Positions 11,907 to 23,539 of a stretch of DNA of 64,000 bases are shown here, piece after piece. The notes below the pieces were generated by a model, which saw nothing but the letters and a program-made list of their open reading frames with translations, ran no database searches and was not told the origin of the DNA. Position numbers and translations under genes: made by a program. Positions within the stretch are counted from its first letter, which is position 1. Each line of letters starts with the position of its first letter. The DNA comes from Cycas panzhihuaensis (lineage: Eukaryota > Cycadophyta), in assembly GCA_023213395.1 (NCBI GenBank), contig CM041465.1, positions 125,991,741-126,055,740 of the forward strand, in the 5' to 3' direction.

Positions 11907-14166
11907 ACGTTTGGCTATATTTCATATAAAGTTGCCCAAAATAGATCATATTAAATCACATTGATTTAACATATAAAGATATCCTTTTGATTTATGGATG
12001 ATAATTGCCATCTTCTAAAGCTACTTTGATATATTTTAAAAGGAATATTAGTAGTCCATTGAGATATCAAGGTTGATTTAATATTTGATCTTTTGATATA
12101 GTAAATCACCTTCTTTTTAGATATTGTACATAAATGGACATGTATTCTTTTTGTTATATCTTGAGTAAGAAAGTGAATGGCGTATCTTAGAGTTTCAAAG
12201 GCATGCATATGGGGACATTGAAATGTGTTTTAAATGGCGAACTGAGAATGTTATACATGTGATTGGATGAGAGATGAGGCAAGCTTAGAATCTCTTGCAT
12301 GTGATTGTATGAGAAAGTCATTAAGACAGCGTTATGGCAAGTTGATGATCATGATTTGTGTTGAAGATAGTGCATTGAAGCACGTTTCTTTTATGAGCAA
12401 AGAAAGGCGAGATGAAGCGATGATATACCCTTTTTGCATGTGAGATTACATAACAAGATTAGGCGAGTTTAATGGCAAGTTTGATGGGCAAGTTGAGAGC
12501 CACTTTAAAGGTGAGTATGAGGGCAAGAATGGGTGAAGATGGGCGAGTTTACCTAAGATACGTTAACTGCAATTTAATACAAACTCTATTATTATTTGAG
12601 TGTGGCATAGATCATTACATGATTTATGTGATTATTTAGTGAAATATGTGTGATTTATTTAGTGAAATAAATGTGTTATTATTCAATTTATATTAGAGTT
12701 CTGTTGCATCAGATGTATATAAGGTGATGAAGTTTAGAATTTGCTTGTATGAGTGGTTGTTGTTTATGATGGACCGTTATACTTTGATAGTTAGACTGAT
12801 GATAGCATGAGGTTTGTGGCTTGGTTTAATGCTGGTTCAATATGGGTGCATATCTAAACAAGTCTGATGTGGAACCGAGACATAGTGTTTGATAAAATTT
12901 AAGTTTGAATGGAAAGTTTTAAGACGAGATGCCTTATAATCAGTTATGTCTTTGTCATGGTATATACAGTTGTCCTGTAAGGTTGCATTGCATGTGTGTA
13001 TCATGATGCAGATGGTGAGGTTGGTACAGGTTAATGTTTACCTCCCATGGTTTGATGGAAGAAGTTGTAGTGGACAGGTATGGGTACCCTTGTTGTGATT
13101 ATTCATGGCATATTTTCCTATCATATTATGTGTTTGGACCAAGTCAAAATCCTTCCATTTGTTTCCTTTGGTGCATTGGAGTGCACACATCTTGAGCAGA
13201 TTACCTTGATAAGATCGTAAGAGTTTGAAGCCTATGGATTATTTAGCTTATAAATAGTGTGATCTGTAGGGGAAATGCATTATGATCACTCTAGATGTTC
13301 AGTGGAAGATTTGTTAATGTATCATACTGAGTGTCATTTAGTTACAGGTTTTTATCTTTCATTACTTCACTTTTCCATGACGTTATTCAATAGGTGTGGA
13401 AGTTTCTTTGTCTAACATTATGCTTGAGACAGAAGGAGGATCTAGTGATCGATTGATGATGAGGAGTTGTTAGATGATGAGACATGGATTGCAAACCCCT
13501 GTTCTATTGACAGTTGAAGACCTATAATATGATGGAAAATCAAGGATTAGCAAGCCAGTCAAAGCTTAAGATAGATACCAACGTTCTAGTGAGTATTGAA
13601 TCGCAATGGAGAGTTATATTAAAGCAAAGAAACTAATCGATTTGCAAGCTTGAAGACTTGTTATAAGGTGATTTCTAACAGGAAGAAGGATTAAGGTATG
13701 ATGAGACATTTGCACCAGTCTCATTGTTTATTAGTTCGTTTGATCTTTACTTAGCAGCTTCAGATAGTTGGGTATCATATTACATCATATCAGTGTTCCT
13801 TAATGAAGACTTGAAGAGGTGATTCACATGGCTCAAGTGGCTCAACCTCTTGGTTTAGTTAGAGGAATATGGCTGAGTTAAATGGACAAAGTGTTAGGTG
13901 TAGAGAGAGTTGTATGGTTGTAGGTCTATTAGAGTGTTTCTAAATAATCTAGTACATACGAGGCATGAAACCATTACAGCCAAATCAGGGAAGATGCATG
14001 TTAAAGATTGTCTAAGTTGAGATCAACTTATGGACGTATTCACCAAGCTCAAGCTGAAGATCACTACATCGACGCTCGTGCATATTGGGTTGGGTAAGGT
14101 TATCCTTAAGAGGGGATTTATTCCCAATGATAAACCTTGTTGCCCCACATTTACATTAGGAGGGGA
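11907..14166 (+). pseudogene. Decayed copia relative C1, internal region
   Basis: Similarity to the minus-strand C2 copy runs from 11907 to the LTR, except that about 1.05 kb here (roughly 11965-13012) is absent from C2. Coding traces are poor but real: near 13696-13860 the codons give YDETFAPVSLF and then VFLNEDLK, the copia RT start and the 'AFLNG-L' block, and near 13950-14127 an RNase H end with HETITAKSGKMHVKD and MDVFTKLKL. Most of the RT, including the YVDD box, is gone, so C is a large internally deleted element. A purine tract (AGGAGGGGA) leads to LTR C at 14167. Confidence 0.7.
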
Positions 14167-14473
14167 TATAAGAAAATGTGACCATACCACCTAATGTAAA
14201 GTGGGCCTCCCTATTTTTATGTCTAATTATGTGGAGGTATAACAGTGGATGTAATTATAATTATATTTGGAACTTTAGATCTATAAATATATATCAAAGT
14301 CTACTTTTGTAATACATCAGTTTGTCACAATGTGATTATTATTCATTTGTGGGTTTTCACCCGTAAGGGTTTCCCATGACAATCTGGTATCCCGTGAGAT
14401 TTGTCTCTACTTGATATCTGTCTGATGTGAAAGATCATATCAACCTTCTTTACTTCAGTTGCATTTTCTAACA
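14167..14473 (+). repeat. LTR of family C, C1 3' copy (307 bp)
   Basis: It starts TATAAGAAAATGTGACC (a worn TGTTAGAAAAT) and ends CATTTTCTAACA. Reverse-strand copies are at 32722-33010 and 41036-41361. The end TTTTCTAACA mirrors the intact start TGTTAGAAAA of the 41361 copy. Confidence 0.85.
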
Positions 14474-15287
14474 TAATCTAATATTAATAGCTTGCTTAAA
14501 GTCTGTATGATTACATTTTTGCCTTGAATCTTATGTTGTGAACTAATAAACATGAAAATAATTTGTACACACCCCTCTCCCTTAATACACACACATACAT
14601 ACATACATTACAAGGGATTAATGGAGGATGGGTAAGGAAAAAATAAGGGAGATTTGTGGATAAGGAGGATAATGGTATAGATAATGACAACTAAATGAAA
14701 TTTGATTGATCAGCAAGTCTAAGAAATGCCTAGTTTGTAGGTGATATATAAAGATTTATAAGTGATGAATAGGTGGTAAGGGCTAAATGTTCTTTATGAG
14801 AAAGGGTTTATAAGAGGGACATAATACAATGCATAGGAAGAGATGAGAAGCACAATAAGAAATAAGAATATTATTTGAAATATAATTAAGTAAATAGAGA
14901 GTAAAAATATAATTGCATTATAAAAGACATTTATACTCATAGAAGTAGGAGATAAGAAGAGATAAAACTAATAAGCATCATTATAATGAAATAATTTCTA
15001 CCTAAAGAATAAGATAGGGTGAAGATGTCGAACAAAAATTTCTTATATTAGGAGATGGGATTTGAGGGCTCCAACCTTTAAATTAGTTTTGGGATCTTAT
15101 TGAACATGATGTGAGAGGTTTTCCAAAGCTATAGAACTTAGAAACTTAAACAGATATGAAAATTACCAAAAGATATGATTAGCATAGAGTAAGATTGGAA
15201 TTTACAAATATATTTTTGAAGATGTTTTATCTCTCAGATTCTTCAACATGTAGCTAGCTAGTGTGTGTTAGTCTGCCATGCAAACTT
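14474..15287 (+). repeat. Repeat H, 3' flank of C1
   Basis: About 810 bp directly after LTR C matches, in reverse complement, 31907-32721, the 3' flank of C2. The first part also matches 21850-21960. Shared flank outside the LTR means C1 and C2 occupy the same site in H. No coding potential is seen. It contains a CA/TACA microsatellite at 14577-14608. Confidence 0.8.
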
Positions 15288-15463
15288 TACATTATGTTGT
15301 TCATAAATAGTCTCCTTATTGGATTATTCTCCAATACGTACAATTTGTTTTCTCTCTCTTTAGTTCCTAATCCTTTGCTTTTTCCTCTAGACCTTCCAAT
15401 TTAACCATCAATTTCTATAATTCTTCCTATAGATTTTATAGGACTTTATGCATCTTCTATTCT

Positions 15464-16134
<671 letters not shown>

Positions 16135-16915
16135 TTTCTTTAATTCATGAATGGTTTGGTGTGCACTTTTTATATCTCTATTAATGCAAGTAATAAACAT
16201 GCAGTACTAACATGAACATTATAAATGCCATTTGAATGATCTAGACAAACATATATAAGTATTATTATGGTAAACATTGGTCATAAGATGTTAGAGTTAT
16301 GGAGATTTTATGATGGATTACCTACTTTGTCTCTTGGAGGAAATGAAAAGCTTTTAGTAATTCATTTGTTTTCTCATTCTTTCCATTGTTAATAGCACAT
16401 GTTAATCGATGGAATACTATTGACAAAAATATATGCCAAACTCTGGTTAGAATGCTGGAACAATCAATTAACTACTTTCAAATATTTACATTATGAAAAT
16501 AAAGACAAGACCACCCTCTATTTATTTTGTTTATCATTATGTAGTGTATTCACTCACAAATAGATATCTCCCCCTTACTGTAAAAGGATTATAATTTCTT
16601 ACCAATCAATCTACCTACTAATAACATTTTGAATTGATGGTACCCCTGAACATCAAATTGGAGCCACATGTAAACTTATATAGACATCACTATTGATACT
16701 ACAAGGAACCTCCCCTATCAAACTTGGAAAAAAAAATGGAGCAATAAGAGTGGCAAGTTCCACTTTATTCCTTTCTATTCTTATTTTATGTGTGCCCAAA
16801 CCACATACATTTACATTGTCTCTGAAAACATGGTCCAATTCAAAGTTTACACACAATTAATGTGAAATTTTTATGTATTAAATAATATTATTTTAATCAA
16901 ATTTCAAAATATTAA
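16135..16915. other. Intergenic, nothing recognised
   Basis: AT-rich sequence with no long open frame, no LTR ends and no match seen elsewhere in the window. It lies 5' of the kinase gene and may include distal promoter sequence. Confidence 0.5.
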
Positions 16916-17392
16916 AAAAATGTCACAATTGTTAGATTTATACACTCAATGCGCTTGTGAACCATATCTAATACTAATGCAATATGAAGAACCCCAAATT
17001 GTCATATACTACTTTTCCAAAACGGCAACAGGTAATCTCGTTGCAGATGCAGCCGTCACGTTTTCAAGGATGGGGTGGACTTTTGATCACGTTGGGAATG
17101 AAATAATCCAATTACGTCGGGCTCCTTCGGGACAGCGGCGACTTGATTAATTAATTAATAACTATTTAAGTGTGTGATTGCATGGGTGAGCCTGTGTATC
17201 AGTCGTACTTCTCCGGCCAACTTGGTTTGGATTTGAGCAGCTTTTACGTACACGATAATTTTTGCTTCTACGTGGACTCTACTTGCACAGGCCGCCGTCA
17301 TTTAGAAATCGTCGCGGGTGTTATTTGTAGGTTTGGAAGCTGTGGTGGAGAACCAGGAATACGAGTAGGATAACTATGGGAATTGAAGGAAA
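16916..17392 (+). promoter_or_regulatory. Upstream region of the kinase gene, with ACGT elements
   Basis: Base composition rises in GC from about 17030 onward, unlike the repeats around it. ACGT cores of the kind bound by plant bZIP factors occur at TTTACGTACACG (about 17243-17254) and TACGTGG (17269-17275, an ABRE-like sequence). Small frames at 16920-17150 and 17170-17373 resemble no protein and are probably 5' leader or promoter. An ATG at 17376 opens a nine-codon frame (eight residues, stop at 17400-17402) overlapping the kinase frame. Regulation by abscisic acid or stress is only a guess from the ACGTGG element. Confidence 0.45.
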
Positions 17393-18325
17393 TTGCAATT
17401 AGGTTTGAAGGTATCAATTCCCGTCCAAGACGAGAGCCCTCGTCTGCCTTTGCTTCTGCCTGCGCAGTGTCTGAAATTGGCCTCCCACAACGTAGAACGT
17501 CTGTCAGATTTGGAGAAGATTCAGATCCTCGGATGTGGCAGTGGGGGAAAGGTGTTCAAAGTCCGTCACAAGAAGACCCAGGCCGTGTACGCCCTCAAGG
17601 TCATTCGCGTAGACCACCAAAATATGTCCGTCAGGAGACAGATAACCACGGAGACGGAGATTATGACGAAAACGAACTCTCCCTTCGTTGTGAAATGTGA
17701 GGGGATATTTGAGGAAGGCGGATATATTAACTTTGTGTTGGAGTACATGAATGGAGGTTCTCCCGCCAATTTGGTGGAGCAGAAGTGGAGAATAAGCGAA
17801 TCCTTTGTGGCCAAGGTCGCTAGAGATGTGCTGCAGGGTTTGGAATACCTGCGCAGGGAAAAAATAGTGCACAGAGACATAAAGCCCGCCAATGTACTGA
17901 TCAACTGGAAGCAGGAAATCAAGATTGCAGACTTCGGAGTTAGCCAGATATTGTCTCAGACCCAGGATACCCGCGATTCTTATGCTGGTACCTCTGCCTA
18001 CATGAGCCCAGAGAGATTAGACTCTGACAGCTATGACGGGAACTATGATGACTATGCCGGGGATATCTGGAGCCTGGGTTTGACCCTGTTGGAATGCTAT
18101 ATAGGCCATTTCCCCTTCTTGTCCCCCGGCCAGCAACCGGATTGGCCTACTCTCATTTTTGCCATTTGTTTTGGAGATCCCCCCTCCCCACCCCCCAACG
18201 CTTCTGCAGATTTCCATAGTTTTATTCGTTGCTGTCTGCAGAAGGACCCGAGGAGGAGATGGACGGCTACTCGGCTCCTCACCCACCCTTTTCTCAAACA
18301 ATCCCGACAAGTTTCTCATAAATAA
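17393..18325 (+). CDS. MAP kinase kinase, plant group D-like (MKK7/8/9/10 type), single exon, start uncertain
   Basis: The product would be a dual-specificity kinase that activates MAP kinases in the cytosol and nucleus. Counting from the codon at 17393, a 310-residue frame holds all core motifs: glycine loop GCGSGGKV (47-54), ATP lysine in YALKV (K69), HRDIKPANVLIN (160-171, catalytic D162), DFG (180-182), activation loop T190 and S196 spaced as the plant S/T-x5-S/T phosphosite, SPE (205-207), and a normal C-lobe to the stop at 18323-18325. Length and lack of introns fit plant group D MKKs. The first codon is TTG; an in-frame TGA stands at 17384-17386, and the first in-frame ATG is codon 78, after K69, too late for a working enzyme. 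The ATG at 17376 is out of frame by one base. So it is a gene with a non-AUG or misread start, or a recent pseudogene. GC content is well above its surroundings, and the catalytic part has no stops. Confidence 0.85.
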   Translation: MQLGLKVSIPVQDESPRLPLLLPAQCLKLASHNVERLSDLEKIQILGCGSGGKVFKVRHKKTQAVYALKVIRVDHQNMSVRRQITTETEIMTKTNSPFVVKCEGIFEEGGYINFVLEYMNGGSPANLVEQKWRISESFVAKVARDVLQGLEYLRREKIVHRDIKPANVLINWKQEIKIADFGVSQILSQTQDTRDSYAGTSAYMSPERLDSDSYDGNYDDYAGDIWSLGLTLLECYIGHFPFLSPGQQPDWPTLIFAICFGDPPSPPPNASADFHSFIRCCLQKDPRRRWTATRLLTHPFLKQSRQVSHK

Positions 18326-18530
18326 ATTATTACTGTCTATCAATTTTTTTCTTCGGCAAAAGAATATTATATACTCTGAAGACGGTTGTAGAATTTGATT
18401 CATTCACTCCTTATAAAGCTAGATTCATTAATATTATGTTATCTTATGTTGTGTATTTATATTAGATTTGTTAAAATTTTATTGTTGTAGAATGAAATTT
18501 AAGAGTTCATTTTTATATTCTTTCTCCATT
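18326..18530 (+). other. Probable 3' UTR and immediate 3' flank of the kinase gene
   Basis: This stretch after the stop is retained, with substitutions, after the broken copy at 20972-21183. AATAAATTATT at 18320-18330 overlaps the stop and may serve as a poly(A) signal. Confidence 0.45.
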
Positions 18531-18833
18531 TTATAAAAATTAGAGATAGACAAATCTCATTTTATTATTAAATTCTCATTTTACATTAGAATTTTATATA
18601 CAAATTGAATTCATCAATATCTAACTAATTATTAATACACTAACACAATAAATATATTCATTTAAAATTCATTTTGTTGTATATGTACATTACTTTGAAG
18701 TCCATTTGCTCTTACTGACTATATCTCATATTAGTTAACTCTAACAGACCAAATAGAACGCTTCTTTACAAGAAACCATAGGAAAGATATAATTCTAAAT
18801 ATTCTTTATATATTTCATCTTATTTTTGACATA

Positions 18834-18867
<34 letters not shown>

Positions 18868-20663
18868 ACTTTTTGTTATTTGTTACAAATATTATATAGT
18901 TATTCAATTAATTTATAATTATGAAGTTACAGACTTCTTCACTAAGTCTATTAGCCAAGTAATAGTTTTACTGACTTGCTAACTCAATATCTAAGTTGAC
19001 CAATAACTTAAATTGCTAACACACATACACATATATGTTTGTATATAGACAAACATATATAGATATATAGAGAGATCTTAGAATAATCTAACAAATCCTG
19101 TCACATTTTAATGTAAGTGTAAATAAAACACAATGGTAATGCACTGTAGGAAGTTGCATTAATAATTATGTTTCTCTCACACTTTACAATGTATTGTGTG
19201 GGTTTATGTGGGAACATATCATTACATTAAATATTAGATATTTGAAAACTTTAAATACTCTAACCATATATAAGTTTGAAGGGCTAAATAAGAGCTAAGA
19301 CATAACTTTCACAACTTTATCTCAAGATAGAAAATTGAATTATATAAGAATCTTCACTCCCTTCAACTATCAGTCCTACCCAAACCTTGTTAAAGGTGGT
19401 TATATTACATCGAATAAAGAGAAGAATCTTGACTTCTCATAATATCATTATCATAGATTTATGGTTTATTTGTTGTCATATATGTATAAAAGAAAATTTA
19501 AGGAAATGTGGTATATTATGTTACATAATTACTTAATATTTGATAACTTTGTATTATTCTGATATATAATAACAAATTCAATGATAGAACATTTCTTGAT
19601 TGGATATAAATGCAAAGTAATGCATGACACATAACAACAAATGTGGTATTAAAGGGAAAACATTAAAGAGCACAGGAATATGCACATGACATAAATAAAC
19701 TTGGAACATGCTCGATACCAAAGTTATTATAAAAAACTATCATAACAAAGTTACAAATAAAATAATTTCATAAAGCCTACCATCACATATATAAATATAA
19801 TAAATCATACAAGATTTATAATACAAGTTCATAGAACATTGTTAAAAGACATAAAAACGCAATACATATACAAAATATATAAAACCATACCACACCAATA
19901 CTTAGAAAAGGTGAAAATAACATGACATTGAAGAAAAGCACAATAAGCAAACACAAATATTTTAAAAATTCTAAAATACATTGCATGCAAAATGCATTAA
20001 GATATCAATGAAAGTATGAGAAGGACCCTTTGATAGGATAAATATTTTAATGATAAAATACAATTGCAAGGGAAAAGAACAAAAAAAATGAGAGAGGAAG
20101 CATGCATCTACCAATTAATAACATTGTCATATTACATTAAGAATCAAAATACAAAAATATAAATAAATATTGCAGGAAAGTGAAAACATAAAATAATGAA
20201 ATATATAAATATAACAAACATGAGACAACAGTTGAATGTAATATGAATATATTTAAATAGAAGACAAATAGAATAAAATAGTAAAAAGAAAAATACAATA
20301 CATGCATTCAAAAGCTCAAAAATGTACCTTTATATTGAATAAATGCTTAAAATAATGTAAGTGAATAATATTAATAATAATAACACCACACACATACTCA
20401 CATATTTTGCAACAAATTTAAAAAGAAAAGATATAAAGTAAAACTATAATAAATATGAAACAAAATTTTAATAAACCACTTATATTTGTAATATATAATA
20501 AATAGAATATAATACTAAGAAAAGAGCTATCCACATATGCAAAAACTACAGAGTGGTTGTGCACTTCCATTGAGTTGTGCTTTCAGTTAACTTCGTTGAG
20601 AATTATTTACTCATGTCTATTGGATAAGAGTAAATATGAAAAAAGAAAAAAAAAATTCCATAT
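18531..20663. other. Intergenic, AT-rich, nothing recognised
   Basis: No open frame over 60 codons and no LTR or terminal inverted repeat was seen. It includes a short TA run (18836-18864) and TATATAGA-rich sequence near 19030-19075. The region from about 19600 to 20520 is strongly A-rich on the plus strand. Confidence 0.5.
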
Positions 20664-21183
20664 TTACCATGAGCCTAGAGAGATTAGACCCTGACAACTA
20701 TGGCAAGAACTATGATGGTTATGCTGAGGATATTTGGAGCCTAGGTTTGACCCTATTGTAATGCTATGTAGTCCATTTCCCCTTCTTGTCCCCCAACCAG
20801 CATCTGGATTGGCCTACTCTCACTTTTGCCATTTGTTTTGGGGATCCCCCCTCCACACCCCCCAATGCTTCTACAAATTTCTGGAGTTTTATTTATTGTT
20901 ATCTATAGAAGGACCTAAGGAGGAGATGGACGGCTACTCGGCTCCTCACCCACCCTTTTCTCAAATAATCCCAACAAGTTTCTCCTAAATGAATTATTAT
21001 CATCTATCAATTTTCTTCAACAAATGAATAACATATACTCCTAAGACAGTTGTAGAATCTAATTCATTGACTCTTTATAAAGGTAGATTCATTAATATTA
21101 TGTTATTTTATGTTGTATATTTATATTAAATTTGTTAAAATTTCATCGTTGTAGAATGAAATTTCAAAGTTCATTTTTATATT
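20664..21183 (+). pseudogene. 5'-truncated copy of the MAP kinase kinase gene and its 3' flank
   Basis: Similarity to 17998-18530 starts at the MSPERL codons of the activation segment and passes through the C-lobe (DIWSLGLTLL, FPFLSP, FAICFGDPPS, RRRWTATRLLTHPF) into about 200 bp of 3' flank. Stops replace codons near 20759 (LL-stop-CY) and 20907 and the normal end is lost, so it is not functional. The N-lobe, ATP lysine and catalytic loop are absent. An A-rich run (20638-20656) lies at its left edge. Because 3' flanking DNA is copied too and no poly(A) tail ends it, a DNA-level duplication is likelier than a processed copy. Confidence 0.88.
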
Positions 21184-21377
21184 CTTTATTTTAACGTTGC
21201 AAAATTTAACGTTGTTAATTAATCATAATGACTTTAAATGAGTAAAAATATATTCAAGAACTATTGTTATTTATTCATTAAAAAATGACCTTTAATTTAT
21301 AATTAAATATGAGAATCCTTTATTGTCTACTAAAACATTTAATTTTAATGAAAAAATTCATCACAAAAATTATCCAA

Positions 21378-21680
21378 GAAAGGCCCAAGACACTTGACAT
21401 TGAGTTTATGTCGAAATGGTTCTAAAAGACACTATGAAAGCTTCCGTAGATTAATGTTAAAAGCTAATGAAATAGTATTACACCTCTAATGTTTATAATT
21501 CAAATCACTTAATAATGGCCTAAAGATGCTTGACATAGGGTTTATGTCCAAATGGTTGTAAAAGATTGTATAGGGGTTTTTTTAGATGATTGTTGAAAGT
21601 CAATCAAGTAATGCCATATCCTTATTTCTTTTTGGATGACTATTGATAATTAATGCAATAATGTCATGTCCTTAAAAACA
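21378..21680 (+). repeat. Short tandem repeat, unit about 130 bp, three degenerate copies
   Basis: Phrases recur in order: ACTTGACATTGAGTTTATGT then AAATGGTTCTAAAAGA (about 21390-21430), GCTTGACATAGGGTTTATGT then AAATGGTTGTAAAAGA (about 21529-21565), and a last partial unit with GATGACTATTGATAATTAAT (about 21634-21653). Units one and two share a following AGATTAATGTTAAAAGCTAA-like phrase. Function unknown. The sequence from 21184 to 21377 shows nothing else. Confidence 0.6.
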
Positions 21681-22130
21681 AAAAATAAACATTATAATAA
21701 CTTATCTCAGTTATTATACAAACCCTATGATATATTATTACCTATATATAAATAAAAGTAAGACACCTAAGTCTTTTATAGTAGCCTTTTGTTATGCATA
21801 TACTTTGTAGTGACTTATTTACTTAGTTTGTTATCATAATTTAATGCTAATAACTTGCTTAAAGTGTGTGTGATGATAATTTTGCCTTGAATATTATGTT
21901 GTAAAGTAATAAATATGAAAATAATTTGCACACACCCCTCCCTATCGACACACATGCATATATGTATGCATGTGCATAAACGCATACGCATACACACATG
22001 TATGTGTGCATGCATAGGTACTTGCGTGGGTGTATATGTATATATACATGTATACACACATATGTATATGTGTGTGTGTTTATATATATATATATATATA
22101 TATACATACGCACACATAAACATAAAGGTG
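21660..22130 (+). repeat. Repeat H, copy without a C insertion
   Basis: The left part (21660-21840) matches 41362-41550 in reverse complement, and the right part (about 21845-21960) matches 14480-14600 and the reverse complement of 32600-32715. In the other copies family C sits exactly between these parts, so this is the empty form of the site (CATAATTTAATGCTAATAAC at 21835-21854). It ends in a mixed TG/CA/TA microsatellite (21950-22110). Confidence 0.75.
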
Positions 22131-22554
22131 ACATACAACTTCAATTTATCATTCGCTAAGACTATAATATCATAGGCATTTAGTCTACCTTGTTGTTATC
22201 TCCCTAAACTAACCCATATGCATTATTTTCTTATTTGTCATAATACACTATTAAGGATGGATTTTGTATGGGATGCTACATTTGAATGACACTCAAATCT
22301 ATATGTTTTGAATTCAACTTGGTTGAGGCTTTTCATCATATTTAGATATTATGTCCATTTAAAGTTATCATTGAAAGGGATTGAGGGAATATAGAGGAAG
22401 GATGTAGATTATAGAAATTAACCTACGTAATTTAGAGAATAATTAGTTAGATAGTCATGTTAGTGAGGTAACTTTGATTGAGGGTTGACCCATGAGTGAC
22501 ATGAAAGGTTTATGGAAACCTAATGGGAGATATGGCATGGGAAAGAACATGGAT
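22131..22554. other. Spacer before gypsy F, nothing recognised
   Basis: AT-rich, no open frame, no match seen. The last five bases TGGAT (22550-22554) are the candidate left target-site copy of element F. Confidence 0.4.
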
Positions 22555-23160
22555 TGATATGGAAGCATCTAGAACTTCATTATTACTCCATTTATTTTAC
22601 ACTTTTTTAGTTATTTTACTCTAAATTTTGGAGACTATTGATTCAAGCATAACTTTTGAATTGATGGTTAGAATCCAGTCACTCCAACACCAAATCAAAG
22701 GTCTATTCAAGAAGGATGGCTAAAAATGGCCTGGGATAGGGCCAAATGCCCATCATAGGCCCAAAGTTTGCCTACCAATAAAATACTTTAAAACTACCTA
22801 AAAATTAAGATTTATTTTGTATGTCTAAAGATAATGGTTAATTTTAAACTAGTTTTCACATTTATGTAATGACCCTTAGTGGTCTAGATTTTCTTAGTAG
22901 GAATTAACTTAGAAACATGGAATTAGATAGTATTTTACATAATTAAGGAATTTTTAGCATTAGGGTTAGGAGTTTCTAGACTTCTCATTTTTACTCATAT
23001 AAATATAATTTAGGATTATCTTTTGGTATATTTGAATAAAATGGAATGGAATTCAAAGTAAAATGGCTCTCTCTATTCTTTAGACATTTTCTTTGGTTCT
23101 TTTTAATTTTAGATTGGTGCATGTGAGATAGAATCTTTTCCTTGCAGGTTGCCCTCATCA
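22555..23160 (+). repeat. 5' LTR of gypsy F (606 bp)
   Basis: It starts TGATATGGAAGC and ends GCCCTCATCA, and a primer site follows at 23163. A reverse-strand copy is at 41805-42409, with roughly 20 percent difference by eye over 200 bases, so the LTRs are old. Confidence 0.85.
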
Positions 23161-23162
23161 TC

Positions 23163-23174
23163 TAGTATCATAGC
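23163..23174 (+). promoter_or_regulatory. Primer-binding site of gypsy F, worn
   Basis: TAGTATCATAGC differs from the initiator-Met primer site TGGTATCAGAGC at two positions and lies two bases after the LTR end. Confidence 0.7.
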
Positions 23175-23539
23175 ATGGCTTAACTCTAGGGTTAAAGAAA
23201 GAAACAATAAAAGATTGGGGTATTGCAATGGATAGTTATTGAAGAGACTACATAGGTTGTAATATATTCTTATTAAAAGGGTAAGGAATTATTGGTTGGC
23301 GCTTAGGATGCTTGTAAAAAGCTTACAAGAGAAGCTTTATAACCCAAAGTAGTTAGCTAAAGACAAGAGCAGTTAAAAATGCCATGAAGAGGAGGAAGAG
23401 TAAGCTATGTTAAAATGAATAGAAACTTATAAGAGTTGCAAAAGAGAATAAAATTGATTACTAATATAGTATTAAGATAAAGACATGGAGGAAGTACCAG
23501 TGAAGAATAAGCATTAAGTGATGATAGTATAAGATTCGA

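Noticed and set aside
16920-17373. Two small frames (76 and 67 codons) upstream of the kinase as possible genes or an N-terminal exon
   Set aside because: No similarity recognised, wrong frame for the kinase, and group D MKKs are single-exon; treated as promoter or leader.
17383-17700. 105-codon frame overlapping the kinase in another frame, and minus-strand frames at 17504-17922 and 18017-18403
   Set aside because: Shadows of the GC-richer kinase coding sequence; none has domain features.
22955-22975. Telomere-like TTAGGG/CCCTAA units (also near 42000 and in LTR E)
   Set aside because: Only one or two units within LTRs F and E, repeated because the LTRs are repeated; not a telomeric tract.
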